From Variovorax paradoxus (GTDB lineage Bacteria; Pseudomonadota; Gammaproteobacteria; Burkholderiales; Burkholderiaceae_C), in the NCBI RefSeq assembly GCF_030815855.1, contig NZ_JAUSXG010000001.1, positions 1,674,001 to 1,738,000 on the forward strand: a stretch of DNA of 64,000 bases, in the 5' to 3' direction. Positions 1 through 9,003 of the stretch are shown here, in pieces. The notes below the pieces were generated by a model. The model ran no database searches. It had not been told where the DNA came from and saw nothing but the letters and a program-made list of their open reading frames with translations. A program made the position numbers and the translations under genes. Position 1 is the first letter of the stretch, and every line of letters begins with the position of its first letter.

Positions 1-138
1 GATCTGGCGCACGCGGTAGCTGAGCGCGCTGGGCACCAGGTTGAGCTCGCGGGCCGCGCCGGCAAAGCTGCCGGTGCTCGCCACGGTTTGCAGCATGGCG
101 AGCGCATCGGGGGTCAGTACGTCTCTGGCGCTGGGCAT
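1..138 (-). CDS. LysR-family transcriptional regulator (N-terminal fragment, cut by window edge)
   Basis: Only the first 46 codons lie in the window, reading leftward from an ATG at 138-136. The peptide begins MPSARDVLTPDALAMLQTVA and continues STGSFAGAARELNLVPSALS, which is the classical LysR winged helix-turn-helix: a first helix with the AL-L-TVA pattern, then SF-AAA-EL and PSALS-RVR in the recognition helix. Such proteins bind DNA as dimers or tetramers and often control the divergent gene. Here that is the pirin/DoxX/flavodoxin cluster starting at 312. The effector domain lies outside the window, so neither ligand nor regulon can be named. Confidence 0.85.
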   Translation of the reverse strand, partial: MPSARDVLTPDALAMLQTVASTGSFAGAARELNLVPSALSYRVRQI

Positions 139-311
139 CTCGGCTCAATTCATCGATCGATTGATCAAAAAATTTGAATGATGCCATCAAAACCGGGCGC
201 TTTTACCCGTGGGGTGCGGGCCTAAAGTTCTTCACATCCGCTGCGCATCCGGCGCGGCATACGAAGAAGGCCCGAGCATCCCATCGGGGAAAGGGCCGAA
301 GGAGTTCGACG
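139..311. promoter_or_regulatory. Divergent promoter region between lysR and pirin gene
   Basis: This 173-base spacer is the only place for the promoters of the leftward LysR gene and the rightward pirin cluster. Bases 148-179 are AT-rich and partly palindromic (CATCGATCGATTGATC within them) and resemble a LysR-type operator, but no binding site is proven. A good Shine-Dalgarno sequence, GAAGGAG, lies at about 299-305, just before the ATG at 312. An upstream in-frame ATG at 174 would add 46 residues that do not look like pirin sequence. Confidence 0.45.
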
Positions 312-1013
312 ATGTTGCAAGTCCGTAAATCTCAGGAACGCGGCTATGCCGACCATGGCTGGCTGCGCTCGTTTCACAGCTTTTCTTTTGCCGGCTACTA
401 CGACCCGGCCCACATGGGTTTCGGCAACCTGCGGGTGATCAACGAAGACCGGGTGGCCGCGGGCGCCGGCTTCGGTACCCATGGCCACAAGGACATGGAA
501 ATCATCAGCTACGTGCTTTCGGGCGAACTGGCGCACAAGGACAGCATGGGCAACGTGGAGTCCATTCCGCCGGGCGACGTGCAGCGCATGAGCGCGGGCC
601 GCGGCGTGATGCACAGCGAGTTCAACCACAAGGCCGACGAGACCACGCATTTTCTGCAGATCTGGATCGAGCCGAACGTGCGCGGCATTGCGCCCGGCTA
701 CGAGCAGAAGAAGTTCAGCGACGCTGAGAAGCGCGGCAAGCTGCGCCTCGTGGCCTCGCCCGACGGCGCCGACGGCTCGGTGACTGTGCATGCCGATGCG
801 CGCCTGTTCGCAGGCCTGCTCGACGGCGACGAGAAGGCCAGCCTGGCGCTCGACCCCCAGCGCAAGAGCTATGTGCACTTGGTGCGCGGCGAGCTCGAGG
901 TCAACGGCCAGAAGCTCTCGGGCGGCGACGCCGCGATGCTCCAGGGCGAATCGCAGCTCACGCTCGGCGCCGGCAAGGACGCCGAAGTGCTGGTGTTCGA
1001 CCTGGCCGCCTGA
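312..1013 (+). CDS. Pirin family protein (bicupin, YhhW-like)
   Basis: A 233-residue bicupin protein of the pirin family, whose bacterial members include quercetin 2,3-dioxygenases such as E. coli YhhW. The N-terminal cupin carries the expected metal ligands: His residues in FGTHGHKDMEIISYVLSGEL and later MHSEFNH. The second cupin is the diverged half, ending VLVFDLAA. The start at 312 has a clear ribosome site and fits the family N terminus (VRKSQERGYADHGWLRSFHSFSF). It is followed 69 bases later by a DoxX gene and then a flavodoxin-like gene, a combination seen in oxidative or electrophile stress clusters. The true substrate is unknown. Control by the divergent LysR protein is likely. Confidence 0.9.
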   Translation: MLQVRKSQERGYADHGWLRSFHSFSFAGYYDPAHMGFGNLRVINEDRVAAGAGFGTHGHKDMEIISYVLSGELAHKDSMGNVESIPPGDVQRMSAGRGVMHSEFNHKADETTHFLQIWIEPNVRGIAPGYEQKKFSDAEKRGKLRLVASPDGADGSVTVHADARLFAGLLDGDEKASLALDPQRKSYVHLVRGELEVNGQKLSGGDAAMLQGESQLTLGAGKDAEVLVFDLAA

Positions 1014-1082
1014 GCAGGCGCGCTCTTTGCTCCTGTTTCTTTTCTCTCGAATTTCAACTTTCAACAACCGAGGAGTTTCATC

Positions 1083-1520
1083 ATGACAACCACCGCAATC
1101 AACGCAAGCGCCACGTCCAACCCCACCGCCGCGCAGGACACGCTGGCCCTCGTCGGCCGCATCTTGCTGGCACTGCTTTTCGTGCCCGCGGGCTTCAGCA
1201 AGCTCATGGGCTTTGCCGGCACGGTGGGGTACATCTCGTCGGTCGGCGCGCCGCTGCCGCAGGTTGCGGCAGTCATCGCGATCATCGTGGAGCTGGGCCT
1301 GGGCCTGATGCTGCTCGTCGGCTTCAAGACGCGCCTGGCGGCCATCGTGCTGGCGGTGTTCACCGTGGCGGCTTCGGTGCTGTTCCACAATTACTGGAGC
1401 ATGCCCGCCGACAAGGCCTTCGTGAACCAGCTGATGTTCTTCAAGAACATCGCCATCTCGGGTGGCCTGCTCGCCTTCGTGGCCTTCGGCGCCGGCCGCT
1501 TCAGCATCGACAAGCGCTGA
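1083..1520 (+). CDS. DoxX family membrane protein
   Basis: A 145-residue inner-membrane protein with about four hydrophobic segments (LVGRILLALLFVPAGFSKL, VAAVIAIIVELGLGLMLLVG, LAAIVLAVFTVAASVLF, and a C-terminal IAISGGLLAFVAFGAGRF). The motif LLALLFVPAGFSKLMG is typical of DoxX. Family members are small quinone-linked or redox-associated membrane proteins, and many have no assigned reaction. A ribosome site, GAGGAG, precedes the start. It lies in the same direction as the upstream pirin gene and the downstream flavodoxin-like gene, with short gaps, so one transcript is likely. A role in managing redox stress with those neighbours is inference. Confidence 0.88.
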   Translation: MTTTAINASATSNPTAAQDTLALVGRILLALLFVPAGFSKLMGFAGTVGYISSVGAPLPQVAAVIAIIVELGLGLMLLVGFKTRLAAIVLAVFTVAASVLFHNYWSMPADKAFVNQLMFFKNIAISGGLLAFVAFGAGRFSIDKR

Positions 1521-1571
1521 TCGGTTGCGCCTGCTCCCCTGATTTTTTCAACTCCAACACAAAGTAACTTC

Positions 1572-2135
1572 ATGTCCAAGATCGCAGTCGTTTTTCATTC
1601 GGGCTACGGCCACACGCAACGCATGGCCCAGGCCGTGGCGGAAGGCGCCAACGCCGAGCTGGTCCAGATCGACGCGGACGGCAACCTTCCGGCCGGAGGC
1701 TGGGAGACGTTGAACGCGGCCGACGCCATCATCATGGGTTCGCCGACCTACATGGGCAGCGTGAGCTGGCAGTTCAAGAAGTTCGCGGACGCGTCGTCCA
1801 AGCCCTGGTTCACGCAGGCCTGGAAGGACAAGATGTTCGCGGGCTTCACCAACAGCGCATCGATGAACGGCGACAAGCTGTCGACGCTGCACTACCTGTT
1901 CACGCTGGCAATGCAGCAGGGCGGCGTCTGGGTCGGTACCGCGATCATGCCGAGCAACACCAAGGCCGCGCAGCGCAACGACATCAACTACGTGGCTTCG
2001 TTCAGCGGCGCCATGGCGCAGTCGCCCTCGGACTCGTCGCCGGCGGAAATGCCGCAGGGCGACCTGGACACCGCGCGCCTCTTCGGCGAGCGCGTGGCCA
2101 AGGCCGCGGCTCGCTGGGTGACCGGCAAGGCCTGA
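1572..2135 (+). CDS. Flavodoxin-like NAD(P)H-dependent oxidoreductase
   Basis: A 187-residue cytoplasmic flavoprotein. The N terminus, IAVVFHSGYGHTQRMAQAVA, is a flavodoxin-type FMN phosphate loop, and GSPTYMGSVSWQFKKFADAS is the second FMN-contacting segment of WrbA/FMN-reductase-like proteins. It probably reduces quinones or flavin-accepting substrates with NAD(P)H. It is shorter than, and not clearly identical to, E. coli WrbA, so no symbol is given. It is the third gene of the pirin cluster, 51 bases after doxX and 3 bases before the second pirin gene, so translation of the last two may be coupled. Confidence 0.85.
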   Translation: MSKIAVVFHSGYGHTQRMAQAVAEGANAELVQIDADGNLPAGGWETLNAADAIIMGSPTYMGSVSWQFKKFADASSKPWFTQAWKDKMFAGFTNSASMNGDKLSTLHYLFTLAMQQGGVWVGTAIMPSNTKAAQRNDINYVASFSGAMAQSPSDSSPAEMPQGDLDTARLFGERVAKAAARWVTGKA

Positions 2136-2138
2136 GGC

Positions 2139-3062
2139 ATGATGCGGCGCATGGACTCCCTTCTATCGCTGCACCCCGCCGACAAGGACCTCGGCGGCGG
2201 CTTCAAGGTACGGCGCCTGCTGCCGGCCGCGAAGCGCCGCTCGGTCGGGCCTTTTGTCTTTTTCGACCACTTTGGCCCGGCCACCGAGCAGCCCGGCGCC
2301 GAGCACGACGTGCGGCCGCATCCGCACATCGGTCTTTCCACGGTCACCTATCTTTTCGACGGCGCGATGATGCATCGCGACAGCCTCGGCAGCGTGCAGG
2401 AAATCTTGCCCGGCGCCATCAACTGGATGACGGCGGGCCGTGGCATCGTGCACTCCGAGCGCAAGCCCGAGCGGCTCAAGGCCGACACCTACGTGAACCA
2501 CGGCCTGCAGCTCTGGGCCGCATTGCCGCAGGCGCATGAAGAGGCCGAGCCGAGTTTCGAGCACACGCCGGCGAGTGCCATTCCCGAGCTGGTGGAGCAG
2601 GGTGCCGCGGTGCGTGTGCTGGTGGGCGAGGCGTTCGGTCGACGCTCGCCGGTGAAGACGCTGTCGCAGACGCTCTACCTGGACATCGCGCTGCCCGCGG
2701 GCGGCCGCTTCGAACTGCCCGCGCTGGCGCCCGAACTGGCTGTCTATGCCGTCGATGCCGATGCCGTCATCAACGGCGAAACCATTCCACTGCACACCAT
2801 GGTTGTTCTGCCGGACGGCCAAGGCGCGGTGCTGAGTTCAGCCACCGCGGTGCGCCTGATGGTGATCGGCGGCGAGCCGCTCGACGGGCCGCGCTACATC
2901 ACCTGGAATTTTGTTTCGAGCCGGCGCGAGCGCATTCTCGAAGCCGGCTCCGACTGGGCCGCACAGCGCATGGGCCATGTGCCGGGCGAGACGGAGTTCA
3001 TTCCGCTGCCGGGCAAGCCCTTCGGCGTGCGCGAGCCCGACGTCGGCAGCACGCCCATCTGA
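2139..3062 (+). CDS. Pirin family protein (second copy)
   Basis: A 307-residue pirin with a full N-terminal cupin (VGPFVFFDHFGP, RPHPHIGLSTVTYLFDGAMMHRDSLG, then MTAGRGIVHSER) and a complete C-terminal pirin domain (LDIALPAGGRFELP). It is longer and of a different subfamily than the pirin at 312. The start is ambiguous: ATG codons at 2139, 2142 and 2151 are in frame, and a GAGG at 2134-2137 sits too close to the first, so 2142 or 2151 may be used. The motif set fits iron-binding pirins with possible quercetinase-type dioxygenase activity. The natural substrate is unknown. Two unlike pirins in one operon suggests separate substrates or partners. Confidence 0.88.
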   Translation: MMRRMDSLLSLHPADKDLGGGFKVRRLLPAAKRRSVGPFVFFDHFGPATEQPGAEHDVRPHPHIGLSTVTYLFDGAMMHRDSLGSVQEILPGAINWMTAGRGIVHSERKPERLKADTYVNHGLQLWAALPQAHEEAEPSFEHTPASAIPELVEQGAAVRVLVGEAFGRRSPVKTLSQTLYLDIALPAGGRFELPALAPELAVYAVDADAVINGETIPLHTMVVLPDGQGAVLSSATAVRLMVIGGEPLDGPRYITWNFVSSRRERILEAGSDWAAQRMGHVPGETEFIPLPGKPFGVREPDVGSTPI

Positions 3063-3077
3063 CGAGCCCGCAGCGAA

Positions 3078-3098
3078 GAAGGCCCCGTTGCGGCCTTC
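3078..3098. terminator. Stem-loop between convergent pirin and trhO genes
   Basis: GAAGGCC at 3078-3084 pairs with GGCCTTC at 3092-3098 around a 7-base loop. It sits between the convergent stops at 3062 and 3097 and could end transcription from both sides. There is no long T tract, so it is only a moderate candidate. Confidence 0.45.
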
Positions 3099-3882
3099 AG
3101 TTCTTTCGTTCCAGATCCGGATCTTCGGAAGCGCGTGCGCTGGCATCGGCCGCGCGTGCGCTCAGGTCGGGCGCCAGCGCGCGCCGGCCGTCGAACACGA
3201 AACAGTCGCCGTGGTAGTGCGCACCGCCGACTTCTTCGAAATATTTCAGGATGCCGCCTTCGAGCTGCAGCACGTGCTCGATGCCTTCCTCGCGCATCAG
3301 GATGGCGGCTTTTTCGCAGCGGATACCGCCGGTGCAGAAGCTCACTACCGTCTTGCCCGCGAAATCGGCGCGGTGCGCTTTCAGTGCGGGCGGGAACTCG
3401 GTGAACTTCGTGATGCGCCAGTCGATTGCGCCGTCGAAGGTGCCTTCGTCGACCTCGAAGTCGTTGCGCGTGTCGAGCAGCGCGATCTCGCGGCCTTCGT
3501 CGTCGTGGCCCTGGTCGAGCCAGCGCTTGAGCGTCGGCGCGTCCACGCCGGGAGCCCGGCCCGCCGACGGCTGGATCGCGGGGTGGTCCATGCGGATGAT
3601 CTCGCGCTTGAGCTTGACCAGCATGCGGCGGAACGGTTGCGCGGCGGACCAGCTTTCCTTGGTTTCGAGGTCGGCGAAGCGTGCATCGGCGCGCAGGCTC
3701 GTCAGGAAGCTGTGGATGGCGTCGGCCGCGCCCGCGAGGAACAGGTTGATGCCTTCGGGCGCCAGCAGGATGGTGCCCATGAGGCCCAGGGCTTGGGCGC
3801 GGGCGCGCAGGTCTTCCCGCAGCATGGGCGCGTCGTCGATGGCCACGAACTTGTAGGCCGCAATATTCAAAATCTCTTGCAC
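3097..3882 (-). CDS. trhO: tRNA uridine 5-hydroxylase TrhO (rhodanese-like, YceA family)
   Basis: A 261-residue protein of the YceA/TrhO family, which in E. coli makes 5-hydroxyuridine at position 34 of certain tRNAs using prephenate-derived chemistry and oxygen. The N-terminal domain ([20 protein letters not shown], then [16 protein letters not shown]) is characteristic. The rhodanese domain follows, with [20 protein letters not shown] and the active loop [12 protein letters not shown] holding the conserved cysteine. The C terminus has [18 protein letters not shown], also typical. It faces dnaE across a short spacer containing a dispersed repeat. Length and motifs are complete, so function by family is secure, although only the E. 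coli enzyme has been characterised to my knowledge. Confidence 0.92.
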   Translation of the reverse strand: MQEILNIAAYKFVAIDDAPMLREDLRARAQALGLMGTILLAPEGINLFLAGAADAIHSFLTSLRADARFADLETKESWSAAQPFRRMLVKLKREIIRMDHPAIQPSAGRAPGVDAPTLKRWLDQGHDDEGREIALLDTRNDFEVDEGTFDGAIDWRITKFTEFPPALKAHRADFAGKTVVSFCTGGIRCEKAAILMREEGIEHVLQLEGGILKYFEEVGGAHYHGDCFVFDGRRALAPDLSARAADASARASEDPDLERKN

Positions 3883-3902
3883 GGGGCGGAATTGTAGGTG
3901 CC

Positions 3903-3980
3903 GCCGGGCCGCCCCAAGGCACCGAGCCTCCCCCTCGGGGGGTGGCGAAGCACACGAAGTGGCAAGCCGGGGGGCTCAAT
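3903..3980. repeat. Dispersed extragenic repeat of Comamonadaceae type
   Basis: The spacer between trhO and dnaE carries a G/C-rich stretch with the core CCTCCCCCTCGGGGGG (a hairpin of C and G runs) followed by GGCGAAGCACACGAAGTGGC. I recognise this type of sequence as recurring between genes in Acidovorax- and Variovorax-like genomes. Copy number cannot be checked here. It lies upstream of the dnaE start and may shape its leader. Confidence 0.5.
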
Positions 3981-4030
3981 TTAGGGATTGCCAACCCACA
4001 TCGTGGAGTGCCGGTTTCTACAATGGGCGG

Positions 4031-7000
4031 ATGTTTGTTCACCTGCGCCTGCACACCGAGTTTTCCGTCGTCGACGGTACCAACCGAATCGACGAAGTCG
4101 TCAAGGCCGCCGCTGCCGACCAGCAGCCCGCGCTGGCCATCACCGACCTGAACAACCTGTTCGGGGCCGTCAAGTTCTACAAGCAGGGGCGAAGCAAGGG
4201 CGTCAAGCCCATCATCGGCGCCGAAATCTTCATCGAGGGGCTGGGCAAGGAGCCCGGCGTGCTCACCCGCATCGTGCTGCTGGTGCAGAACACGGAAGGC
4301 TATCTGCACCTGTCCGAGCTGCTGGCGCGGGCCTGGACGCAGAACGTGGGCCGGGGCCAGTCGCAAGCGGCCTGCAAGCTCGAATGGCTCGAGGAACTGC
4401 AGGGCGGGCTGATTGCCCTGTCGGGCGCGCAGGCGGGGCCGCTGGGCGCGCCGCTGCTGCAGGGGCAGGAAGAACGCGCCGCCGAGCTGGCGCTGCAACT
4501 CGCGGGCATGTTCCCGCACCGCTTCTACATCGAACTGCAGCGCGCCGGCCGCCCGGAAGACGAGCCGCATGTGATCGCCGCCGTGAAGCTCGCGGCGCGG
4601 CTGCGCTTGCCGGTGGTGGCCACGCACCCGGTGCAGTTCGCCGAGCGCCAGGACTACGAGGCGCACGAGGCGCGCGTCTGCATCTCCGAGGGTGAAATCC
4701 TGGGCAACCCGCGCCGCGTGCGCAAGTTCACCGAGGAGCAGTATTTCAAGTCGAGCGCCGAAATGCAGGCGCTGTTCGCCGACGTGCCGAGCGCACTGGC
4801 CAACACGGTCGAGATTGCCAAGCGCTGCAACCTGACGCTGGTGCTCGGCAAGCCGCAGCTGCCCGACTTTCCGACGCCCTTCATCAGCGAAGGCGTTCGC
4901 ATGCCGATCGACGACTTCTTCCGGCAGGAATCGTTCGAAGGCCTGGAGGCGCGGCTTGCGCACCTCTACCCCGACGTGGCCAGGCGCGATGCCGAGCGGC
5001 CACGCTATGTCGAACGGCTGGAATTCGAGATCAACACCATCCTGAAGATGGGGTTCCCGGGCTACTTCCTGATCGTCGGCGACTTCATCAAGTGGGCCAA
5101 GGAAAACGGCTGCCCGGTGGGCCCGGGCCGGGGCTCGGGTGCGGGCTCGCTGGTGGCCTACGCGCTGAAGATCACCGACCTCGACCCGCTCGAATACAAG
5201 CTGCTGTTTGAACGTTTCCTGAACCCCGAACGCGTCTCGATGCCCGACTTCGACATCGACTTCTGCCAGGGCAACCGGGACCGCGTGATCGATTACGTGA
5301 AGGACAAGTACGGCCGCAACGCCGTGAGCCAGATCGCCACCTTCGGCACCATGGCCGCGCGCGCCGCCATCCGCGACGTGGGCCGGGTGCTGGACATGAG
5401 CTACATGTTCTGCGACGGCATCAGCAAGCTGATTCCGAACAAGCCGGGGATGTCGGTCACGCTGCAGTATCCGCCCGAGAAAAAGATCGAGGGCGACAAG
5501 AACAACTACGCCATCGAGATGGAGCCGCAGCTCGCGCAGCGCATCGAGAAGGAAGAAGAAGTGCGCATGCTGGTCGAGCTCGCGCAGAAGCTCGAAGGCA
5601 TGACGCGGAACATCGGCATGCACGCCGGCGGCGTGCTCATCGCGCCCGGCAAGCTCACCGACTTCTGCCCGCTGTATCAGCAGCCCGGCAGCGACTCGGC
5701 CGTGAGCCAGTACGACAAGGACGACGTCGAAGCCATCGGCCTCGTGAAGTTCGACTTCTTGGGCCTGGCCACGCTCACCATCCTCGAGATTGCCAAAGAG
5801 TTCATCGTCAAGCGCCACAAGGGGCAGGAGAACTTCGCGTTCGAGAACATCAAGCTCGACGACCGAGAGACCTACAAGCTGTTCTCCGAAGGCAAGACGG
5901 AAGCGGTGTTCCAGTTTGAAAGCCGCGGCATGCAGGGCATGCTGAAGGACGCGCGGCCCACGCGGCTCGAAGACCTGATTGCGCTCAACGCGCTGTACCG
6001 TCCGGGCCCGATGGACCTGATTCCGAGCTTCGTGGCGCGCAAGCACGGCCGCGAACCGGTGGAGTACCCGCATCCGCTGGTGGAAGAAATGCTCTCGGAA
6101 ACCTACGGGATCATGGTCTACCAGGAGCAGGTGATGCAGACCGCGCAGATCCTGGGCGGCTACTCGCTCGGCGGCGCCGACTTGCTGCGCCGCGCCATGG
6201 GCAAGAAAAAGCTCGAGGAAATGGCCGAGCACCGCGAGATCTTCCGCAAGGGCGCGGCCAAGAACGGCATCGAGCAGGACAAGGCCGACGAAATCTTCGA
6301 CTTGATGGAGAAGTTTGCGGGCTACGGCTTCAACAAGTCGCACGCCGCCGCCTACTCGCTGCTGGCGTACCACACGGGCTGGCTCAAGGTTCATTACACG
6401 GCCGAGTTCTTCTGCGCCAACATGACCGTGGAAATGGACGACACGGACAAGCTCAAGCTGCTGTTCGAAGACGCCCAGAAGAATTTCGGCATCACCTTCG
6501 AGCCGCCGGACGTGAACCGCGGCAACTACCGCTTCGAGCCGGTCACCGACCGGGTGATCCGCTACGGCCTGGGCGCCGTCAAGGGCACGGGCCAGCTCGC
6601 GGTCGAGGCCGTGGTGCGGGCGCGGGAAGAGGGCGGGCCGTTCAAGAGCCTGTTCGATTTCTGCGTGCGCATCGACCGCCAGCGCATCAACAAGCGCACG
6701 GTCGAAGCGCTTATCAAGGCGGGCGCGTTCGACGCGATCCAGCAGAACCGCGCCGCGCTGCTCGCGTCGGTGGACCGGGCCTTCGACTTCGCGAACGCCA
6801 CGGCGGCCAATGCCTCGCAGGTCGACATCTTCGGCGACTGCGAGCACGGCTCGGCCACGCAGGAACCCGAACTGGTCGATGCCACGCCGTGGGGCGTGAA
6901 GGAGCGCCTGACGCTCGAAAAGACGGCCGTCGGCTTCTACCTTTCAGGCCATCTGTTCGACGAGGTCTCGCACGAGGTGCGGCGCTTCTGCAAGCGCGAG

Positions 7001-7546
7001 ATCGGCGATTTGATGGACACGCGCGACCAGCAGGTGATTGCGGGCATCGTGAGCGATTTCCGCGTGATCAACGGCCAGCGCGGGCGGCTCGCGATCTTCA
7101 AGCTCGACGACAAGTCCGAGGCCATCGACGCCACGGCCGACGAGGCCTTGATCAACGCCAACCGCAACACGCTGAAGGACGACGAGCTCGTGATCGTGAG
7201 CGGCCGGCTGCAACCCGCGCGCGGCGGCTTCGAGGCGCGTTTCCAGGTGCAGCAGGTGTGGGACCTGGCCACGGCGCGCTGCCGCTTCGGCAAGTTCCTG
7301 CGCGTGGCCGTGAACGGCAAGGCGCCGGACATTGCGCGGTTGGTGAAAGACTTCCCGCCGCGCACCGAGCAGACCGAAGTCGGCGACCTGGTGCAGGGCC
7401 TGCCGGTGCGGCTCTCGATGGCGCGTGGCGGTGCGCAGGTCGAACTGCAACTGGGCGAGCGCGCCAAGTTCTTCCCGACCGATGCCGCGCTCGCGAGCTG
7501 GACGGCGCAGGCCGAAGCAGGCAAAGCTTCGGTCGTCTACGAATGA
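4031..7546 (+). CDS. dnaE: DNA polymerase III subunit alpha
   Basis: A 1171-residue replicative polymerase subunit, close to the usual length of DnaE. The PHP domain opens the protein (FVHLRLHTEFSVVDGTNRID). The catalytic centre has PDFDIDFC with Asp406 and Asp408, and the third acidic residue is in GLVKFDFLGLATLT. The motif GPGRGSGAGSLVAYAL and the later helix-hairpin-helix and OB-fold parts (GIVSDFRVINGQRGRLAIFKLDD) are present. The start at 4031 fits the family N terminus; an upstream frame from 3959 reads through repeat DNA. There is no Shine-Dalgarno sequence. A TACAAT at 4019-4024 is only 7 bases before the ATG, so a very short leader is possible. No helper subunits are nearby. Confidence 0.97.
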   Translation: MFVHLRLHTEFSVVDGTNRIDEVVKAAAADQQPALAITDLNNLFGAVKFYKQGRSKGVKPIIGAEIFIEGLGKEPGVLTRIVLLVQNTEGYLHLSELLARAWTQNVGRGQSQAACKLEWLEELQGGLIALSGAQAGPLGAPLLQGQEERAAELALQLAGMFPHRFYIELQRAGRPEDEPHVIAAVKLAARLRLPVVATHPVQFAERQDYEAHEARVCISEGEILGNPRRVRKFTEEQYFKSSAEMQALFADVPSALANTVEIAKRCNLTLVLGKPQLPDFPTPFISEGVRMPIDDFFRQESFEGLEARLAHLYPDVARRDAERPRYVERLEFEINTILKMGFPGYFLIVGDFIKWAKENGCPVGPGRGSGAGSLVAYALKITDLDPLEYKLLFERFLNPERVSMPDFDIDFCQGNRDRVIDYVKDKYGRNAVSQIATFGTMAARAAIRDVGRVLDMSYMFCDGISKLIPNKPGMSVTLQYPPEKKIEGDKNNYAIEMEPQLAQRIEKEEEVRMLVELAQKLEGMTRNIGMHAGGVLIAPGKLTDFCPLYQQPGSDSAVSQYDKDDVEAIGLVKFDFLGLATLTILEIAKEFIVKRHKGQENFAFENIKLDDRETYKLFSEGKTEAVFQFESRGMQGMLKDARPTRLEDLIALNALYRPGPMDLIPSFVARKHGREPVEYPHPLVEEMLSETYGIMVYQEQVMQTAQILGGYSLGGADLLRRAMGKKKLEEMAEHREIFRKGAAKNGIEQDKADEIFDLMEKFAGYGFNKSHAAAYSLLAYHTGWLKVHYTAEFFCANMTVEMDDTDKLKLLFEDAQKNFGITFEPPDVNRGNYRFEPVTDRVIRYGLGAVKGTGQLAVEAVVRAREEGGPFKSLFDFCVRIDRQRINKRTVEALIKAGAFDAIQQNRAALLASVDRAFDFANATAANASQVDIFGDCEHGSATQEPELVDATPWGVKERLTLEKTAVGFYLSGHLFDEVSHEVRRFCKREIGDLMDTRDQQVIAGIVSDFRVINGQRGRLAIFKLDDKSEAIDATADEALINANRNTLKDDELVIVSGRLQPARGGFEARFQVQQVWDLATARCRFGKFLRVAVNGKAPDIARLVKDFPPRTEQTEVGDLVQGLPVRLSMARGGAQVELQLGERAKFFPTDAALASWTAQAEAGKASVVYE

Positions 7547-7589
7547 GGGGGTGAATGAGTGAGTGAGGCATCTCACGCATCCCGTGCGC

Positions 7590-7615
7590 CTCGTCTTCGG
7601 GACACGGCCCGAAGA
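7590..7615. terminator. Perfect stem-loop between dnaE and tolA
   Basis: CGTCTTCGGG at 7590-7599 pairs perfectly with CCCGAAGACG at 7606-7615 around ACACGG. It lies in the 80-base gap between the convergent dnaE and tolA stops. No U-run follows in either direction, so it may act as a bidirectional pause or mRNA 3' end rather than a classical terminator. Confidence 0.6.
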
Positions 7616-7626
7616 CGGCGGCGTTC

Positions 7627-8547
7627 CTAGCGCTTGGGCCGCAGCGACACGATCAGCGACGGGAAGATGCGCCCGTCGGTGTCGCGCGGCAGCTTGTCTG
7701 TCTTGCGCAGGCCGCGTTCGGCGGCTTCGTCCCAGCTTGGCAGCCCGCTCGATTTGCTCAGCTTGACGCCGACGATAGTGCCGTCCGGCGCCAGGCTCAC
7801 TTCGAACTCGGCCGCCGGATTGCCGTTGACCGTCTCGGCATCGGGGAAGGTGATGTTCGGCCGCACTGCCGCGGCGATACGTCCCGCATAGCCGCTCGAC
7901 GGGCCTGACGAACGCAGGGCCGTGCCCTTGGAATCGTCGCTGCCGCTCGCGCCCGCCAGGCCCTGCATGCGCTTGAGCGTTGCGGCGCGGTCGGCGGCGG
8001 CCTGCTTGGCGGCCGCTTCGGCCTTTTTCGCCTCTGCCTGCTTGGCCTCGGCTTCCTGCTGCTTCTTCGTTTCGGCGAGCTTTTGCTGCTGGGCCTTCTT
8101 GCGCTCGGCTTCGTCTTCGGCGCGCTGCTTGGCTTCGAGTTCTTTCTTGCGCTGCTGTTGCTGGCGCTCGAGCTCGCGCTCTTTCTGCTCTTTTTCTTCC
8201 TTGAGTTTTTTCTCGCGCTCGAGCGCGATGTCCGGTGCGCGCGGCGGCGGTGCCGGCTCGGGGGCTCTCGCCTGCGGCGGCGGCGGTGGCGGCGGGGGAG
8301 CCGGCGGCGGAGGTGCGGGAGCGGGCGCCGGGGCCTGCGGTGCGGAGAGGCGCGGCGCGGCCTGCTGCACCGTGGAAGACCACAGCTCCGCATCGACGGC
8401 GCCTTCGTCGGCGTCGCTGCGCCAGCGCACTCCCCACGTCAGCGCCGCGATCAGCAGCGCGTGCGCAACGAGTGCGAGCAGCACCGCGCGCGGCGTGCCG
8501 CGCTGCGGCGGTGGTGCGAACTCGGGGCGATCCAGGGCGAGCGACAT
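7627..8547 (-). CDS. tolA: Cell envelope integrity protein TolA
   Basis: A 306-residue TolA. A short cytoplasmic start is followed by one membrane helix (AVLLALVAHALLIAALTWGV), a proline-rich stretch, a long charged alpha-helical region rich in Lys/Glu/Ala/Gln (about residues 110-195), and a C-terminal TonB-like domain (GRIAAAVRPNITFPDAETVN, then LPSWDEAAERGLRKTD). TolA links the TolQR motor of the inner membrane to TolB-Pal and the outer membrane, and it works in outer-membrane constriction during division. It is the last gene of ybgC-tolQ-tolR-tolA. TolB and Pal are not in the window. Confidence 0.94.
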   Translation of the reverse strand: MSLALDRPEFAPPPQRGTPRAVLLALVAHALLIAALTWGVRWRSDADEGAVDAELWSSTVQQAAPRLSAPQAPAPAPAPPPPAPPPPPPPPQARAPEPAPPPRAPDIALEREKKLKEEKEQKERELERQQQQRKKELEAKQRAEDEAERKKAQQQKLAETKKQQEAEAKQAEAKKAEAAAKQAAADRAATLKRMQGLAGASGSDDSKGTALRSSGPSSGYAGRIAAAVRPNITFPDAETVNGNPAAEFEVSLAPDGTIVGVKLSKSSGLPSWDEAAERGLRKTDKLPRDTDGRIFPSLIVSLRPKR

Positions 8548-8550
8548 GCC

Positions 8551-8988
<438 letters not shown>

Positions 8989-9003
8989 GCGCTGGGACTC
9001 CGA

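Noticed and set aside
2894..6847. A very long open frame (over 1300 codons) on the minus strand opposite trhO and dnaE
   Set aside because: It is antisense to clearly coding dnaE and trhO, has the Arg/His/Ala-rich composition of a GC-driven shadow frame and no family resemblance.
8240..8340. Proline-coding repeat in tolA as a slippage or phase-variable tract
   Set aside because: The units are irregular in DNA sequence, and proline-rich linkers are ordinary for TolA/TonB proteins.
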